DNA from: Achromobacter deleyi
GTDB lineage: Bacteria > Pseudomonadota > Gammaproteobacteria > Burkholderiales > Burkholderiaceae_B
Reading direction: 5' to 3'
Assembly: GCF_016127315.1 (NCBI RefSeq)
Contig: NZ_CP065997.1
Coordinates: forward strand, 1,736,001-1,800,000
DNA: 64,000 nucleotides
Shown: piece after piece, positions 62,061-64,000 of the stretch
Numbering within the stretch: the first letter of the stretch is position 1
Layout: each line of letters starts with the position of its first letter
The notes under the pieces: generated by a model
Told to the model about the DNA's origin: nothing
Seen by the model: only the letters and a program-made list of their open reading frames with translations
The model's database searches: none
Program-made: the position numbers and the translations under genes

Positions 62061-62762
62061 ATGAAGCGTGTGCTGTCCCGGATGTTGGTTGCGAGCGGGC
62101 TGTTGCTCGGCGCCTCCGCCTTATCTACTTCGAGTTTCGCCGCCGATGGCGCTGCGGGCCCGGCCAAACCAGATGCCGCCAAGGGCGGGCAGCTGTTTGA
62201 CCAGGGCGATGCCTCGCGCGGCATCATCGCCTGTGCGTCCTGTCATGGCGCGGCGGGTAACAGCACCATCCCGGTGAATCCCAACCTGGCTGCGCAACCC
62301 CACGAATACCTGGTCAAGCAATTGACCGACTTCCAGGTCAAGCAGGGCGCCAAGCTGCCGGTGCGCAATGGTCCCGGTGGCAATCCCACCCCCATGACCG
62401 CCATGGCGCAGAACCTGACGCCGGCCGATATGCAGAACATCGCCCTGTACCTGGCGCAGCAACCGCTGAAAGAGCCGGCCACCGCCGGTTATGAGAAGTT
62501 GGTTGATCTGGGTCAAAAGATCTGGCGCGGCGGATTGCCCGAGCGCAATGTTCCCGCCTGTGCGGCATGCCATTCTGCCAATGGCGCGGGCATTCCGGGC
62601 CAGTATCCCCGCCTGTCGGGCCAGTTCCCCTTGTATATCGAAGAGCAGCTCAAGCTGTTCCGCAGCGGCGATCGCGCCAACGACGTGATGCACGCCGTGG
62701 CCGACCGGATGTCGGATGCCGACATCAAGGCCGTGGCGGACTACGCGGCCGGCCTGCGGTAG
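62061..62762 (+). CDS. Dihaem cytochrome c4
   Basis: A 233-residue periplasmic electron carrier. The signal peptide (MLVASGLLLGASALSTSSFA) ends near residue 28. There are two c-type domains: CASCH (58-62) and CAACH (167-171), with the axial Met region NPTPMTAMAQNLTPADM in the first and VMHAVADRMSDADI in the second. It carries electrons to a terminal oxidase. GAGG precedes ATG 62061. Haem attachment would depend on the Ccs (ResB/ResC) system whose first gene follows. Confidence 0.93.
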   Translation: MKRVLSRMLVASGLLLGASALSTSSFAADGAAGPAKPDAAKGGQLFDQGDASRGIIACASCHGAAGNSTIPVNPNLAAQPHEYLVKQLTDFQVKQGAKLPVRNGPGGNPTPMTAMAQNLTPADMQNIALYLAQQPLKEPATAGYEKLVDLGQKIWRGGLPERNVPACAACHSANGAGIPGQYPRLSGQFPLYIEEQLKLFRSGDRANDVMHAVADRMSDADIKAVADYAAGLR

Positions 62763-62846
62763 GCACCCGCCGGCAACGCGCGCGGCTGGTCCGCGTTCAC
62801 GCAACCTGGGCATGACGGAACCTGTTTCCGTCTTGCGCTGTCTACG

Positions 62847-62880
62847 AGGGGGGTAGCCGATCGTGCGGCCCCCCTTTTTT
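62847..62880 (+). terminator. Intrinsic terminator ending one base before the resB start
   Basis: AGGGGGG (62847-62853) pairs with CCCCCCT (62869-62875), enclosing a 15-base loop, and is followed by a run of six T residues (62875-62880). The next gene's ATG starts at 62882. It terminates the cytochrome c4 transcript and occupies the space where a ribosome site for resB would normally be. Confidence 0.8.
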
Positions 62881-62881
62881 C

Positions 62882-64000
62882 ATGAATTCGACTCAGACAC
62901 ACTCCCGTCCCTCCCTGCGCAGCTTGCCCCGCGATCTGTTTGAATTGCTGGGTTCGATGCGCTTCGCCGTCAGCCTGCTGATGTTCATCTGCGTGGCGAG
63001 CCTGGTGGGAACGGTCCTGCAGCAGAACCGGTCGTCCAACAACTACATCGACCAGTTCGGCCCGTTCTGGTTCGAGGTGTTCGACAAGTTCTCGATCTGG
63101 CAAGTCTACAACAGCTGGTGGTTCCTGCTGATTATGGCGTTCCTGGTCATTTCGACGACGGTCTGCCTGATCCGCAACGCGCCCAAGATGCTGCGCGACG
63201 CGCGCTCGTTCCGCGAGCACGTGCGCGGGGGCAGCCTGCGGGCCTTTCCGCACCGCGTCGAGACCGAGGCGCCCACCGACGTGCCGCAGACCGCGGCCGG
63301 CCTGACCGCGCTGCTCAAGCGCATGGGCTACGCGGTGCGCGAGCGCCAGGACAGCACCGGCGTGCTGCTGGCCGCCAAGAAGGGCAGCGCCAACCGGCTG
63401 GGCTACGTGTTCGCCCACGCCGCCATGGTCATCATCTGTGTCGGCGGCCTGCTCGACAGCGAGCTGCCGGTGCGGCTGCAGGTCATGTTCGGCGGCAAGA
63501 AGCCCATCGTCGAGAACATGCTGATTTCCGAGGTGCCGGAGAGCGGCCGCCTGTCGGTCAACAACCCGAGCTTCCGCGCCAGCGTGCTGGTGCCGGAAAA
63601 CGGCCAGGCCAGCACCGCGGTGGTGATGGTGGGCGACGGCGCGCTGGTGCAGCCGATGCCGTTCACCCTGAAGCTCAAGAAATTCGTCGTCGATTACTAC
63701 TCGACCGGCATGCCCAGCCGCTTCGCCAGCGAAGTCGAAGTGACCGATCCGGACACCGGCAAGAGTTTCGATTCGACCATCGAGGTCAACGAGCCGCTGC
63801 GCTTCAAGGGCATGACGGTCTACCAGTCCAGCTTCGATGACGGCGGCAGCACGGTGGTGCTCAAGGGCTATCCGCTGGTGGGCGCCGACAGCGCCACGTT
63901 CAATGTTGACGGCACCGTGGGCAAGACCGCCGAAGTAACCGCTCACACTGCGCGTGGCCCGCGCAGCATGGGGGTGGAAATCACGGCGCTGCGCCCGATC
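62882..64000 (+). CDS. resB: Cytochrome c biogenesis protein ResB/Ccs1 (3' end outside window)
   Basis: The visible 373 residues run open to the window edge. The N-terminal membrane part has LGSMRFAVSLLMFICVASLV, then QNRSSNNYIDQFGPFW and WWFLLIMAFLVISTTVCLIR, then KKGSANRLGYVFAHAAMVII. A large periplasmic domain follows (GRLSVNNPSFRASVLV, LRFKGMTVYQSSFDDGGS). ResB works with ResC/CcsA in system II haem delivery to apocytochromes. No ribosome site precedes ATG 62882; a terminator hairpin does. A second ATG at 62957 is possible but would remove residues conserved before the first helix. Confidence 0.92.
   Translation, partial: MNSTQTHSRPSLRSLPRDLFELLGSMRFAVSLLMFICVASLVGTVLQQNRSSNNYIDQFGPFWFEVFDKFSIWQVYNSWWFLLIMAFLVISTTVCLIRNAPKMLRDARSFREHVRGGSLRAFPHRVETEAPTDVPQTAAGLTALLKRMGYAVRERQDSTGVLLAAKKGSANRLGYVFAHAAMVIICVGGLLDSELPVRLQVMFGGKKPIVENMLISEVPESGRLSVNNPSFRASVLVPENGQASTAVVMVGDGALVQPMPFTLKLKKFVVDYYSTGMPSRFASEVEVTDPDTGKSFDSTIEVNEPLRFKGMTVYQSSFDDGGSTVVLKGYPLVGADSATFNVDGTVGKTAEVTAHTARGPRSMGVEITALRPI

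Overview
The window is high-GC chromosomal DNA of a betaproteobacterium, most likely an Alcaligenaceae member of the Achromobacter/Bordetella type. This rests on the spc/alpha ribosomal cluster starting at rplN, a Mg-type HemB, an EngB/cytochrome c4/ResB neighbourhood, and frequent 4-bp start/stop overlaps. I see no tRNA, rRNA, CRISPR array, insertion sequence or prophage. Coding density is high, so most long antisense reading frames are GC-driven shadows.

Region 1 (1-15,791) is an exopolysaccharide locus in four alternating units. Forward: a partial glycosidase-like gene, two GT2 glycosyltransferases, a Wzx-type flippase and an acyltransferase. Reverse: a Wza-type export protein, an SGNH hydrolase, a GMC oxidoreductase, an SDR-type epimerase and an unusual DGD-motif glycosyltransferase. 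Forward: a WecG-type glycosyltransferase and an outer-membrane barrel protein. Reverse: ManC and a WcaJ-type initiating phosphotransferase. No Wzc/Wzb or clear Wzy polymerase is present, so the locus probably continues to the left.

Region 2 (about 15,792-35,184) is a large cellulose operon: bcsD-bcsP-bcsQ-bcsA-bcsB1-bcsB2-bcsZ-bcsC followed by a wssF-G-H-I-type O-acetylation cassette and a secreted protein of unknown function. Its most striking feature is two complete, tandem, diverged bcsB genes. It also combines BcsD (fibre-ordering type) with an acetylation module. The operon is preceded by an AT-rich promoter island and a structured leader.

Region 3 (35,181-46,795) holds a reverse-strand operon of an alpha/beta hydrolase plus a complete LivKGFHM-type ABC importer, with a divergent AraC-family regulator. 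It is followed by a large metallophosphoesterase lipoprotein, an aldehyde dehydrogenase and an LpxO/AspH-type hydroxylase.

Region 4 (47,151-56,249) is the spc and alpha ribosomal cluster (rplN to rplQ, with secY, infA, rpmJ and rpoA), here not preceded by the S10 operon. Region 5 (56,295-64,000) contains a HIT protein, CutA, DsbD, an EamA transporter, hemB, engB, a dihaem cytochrome c4 and the 5' part of resB. DsbD, cytochrome c4 and ResB together point to periplasmic thiol chemistry and cytochrome c maturation.
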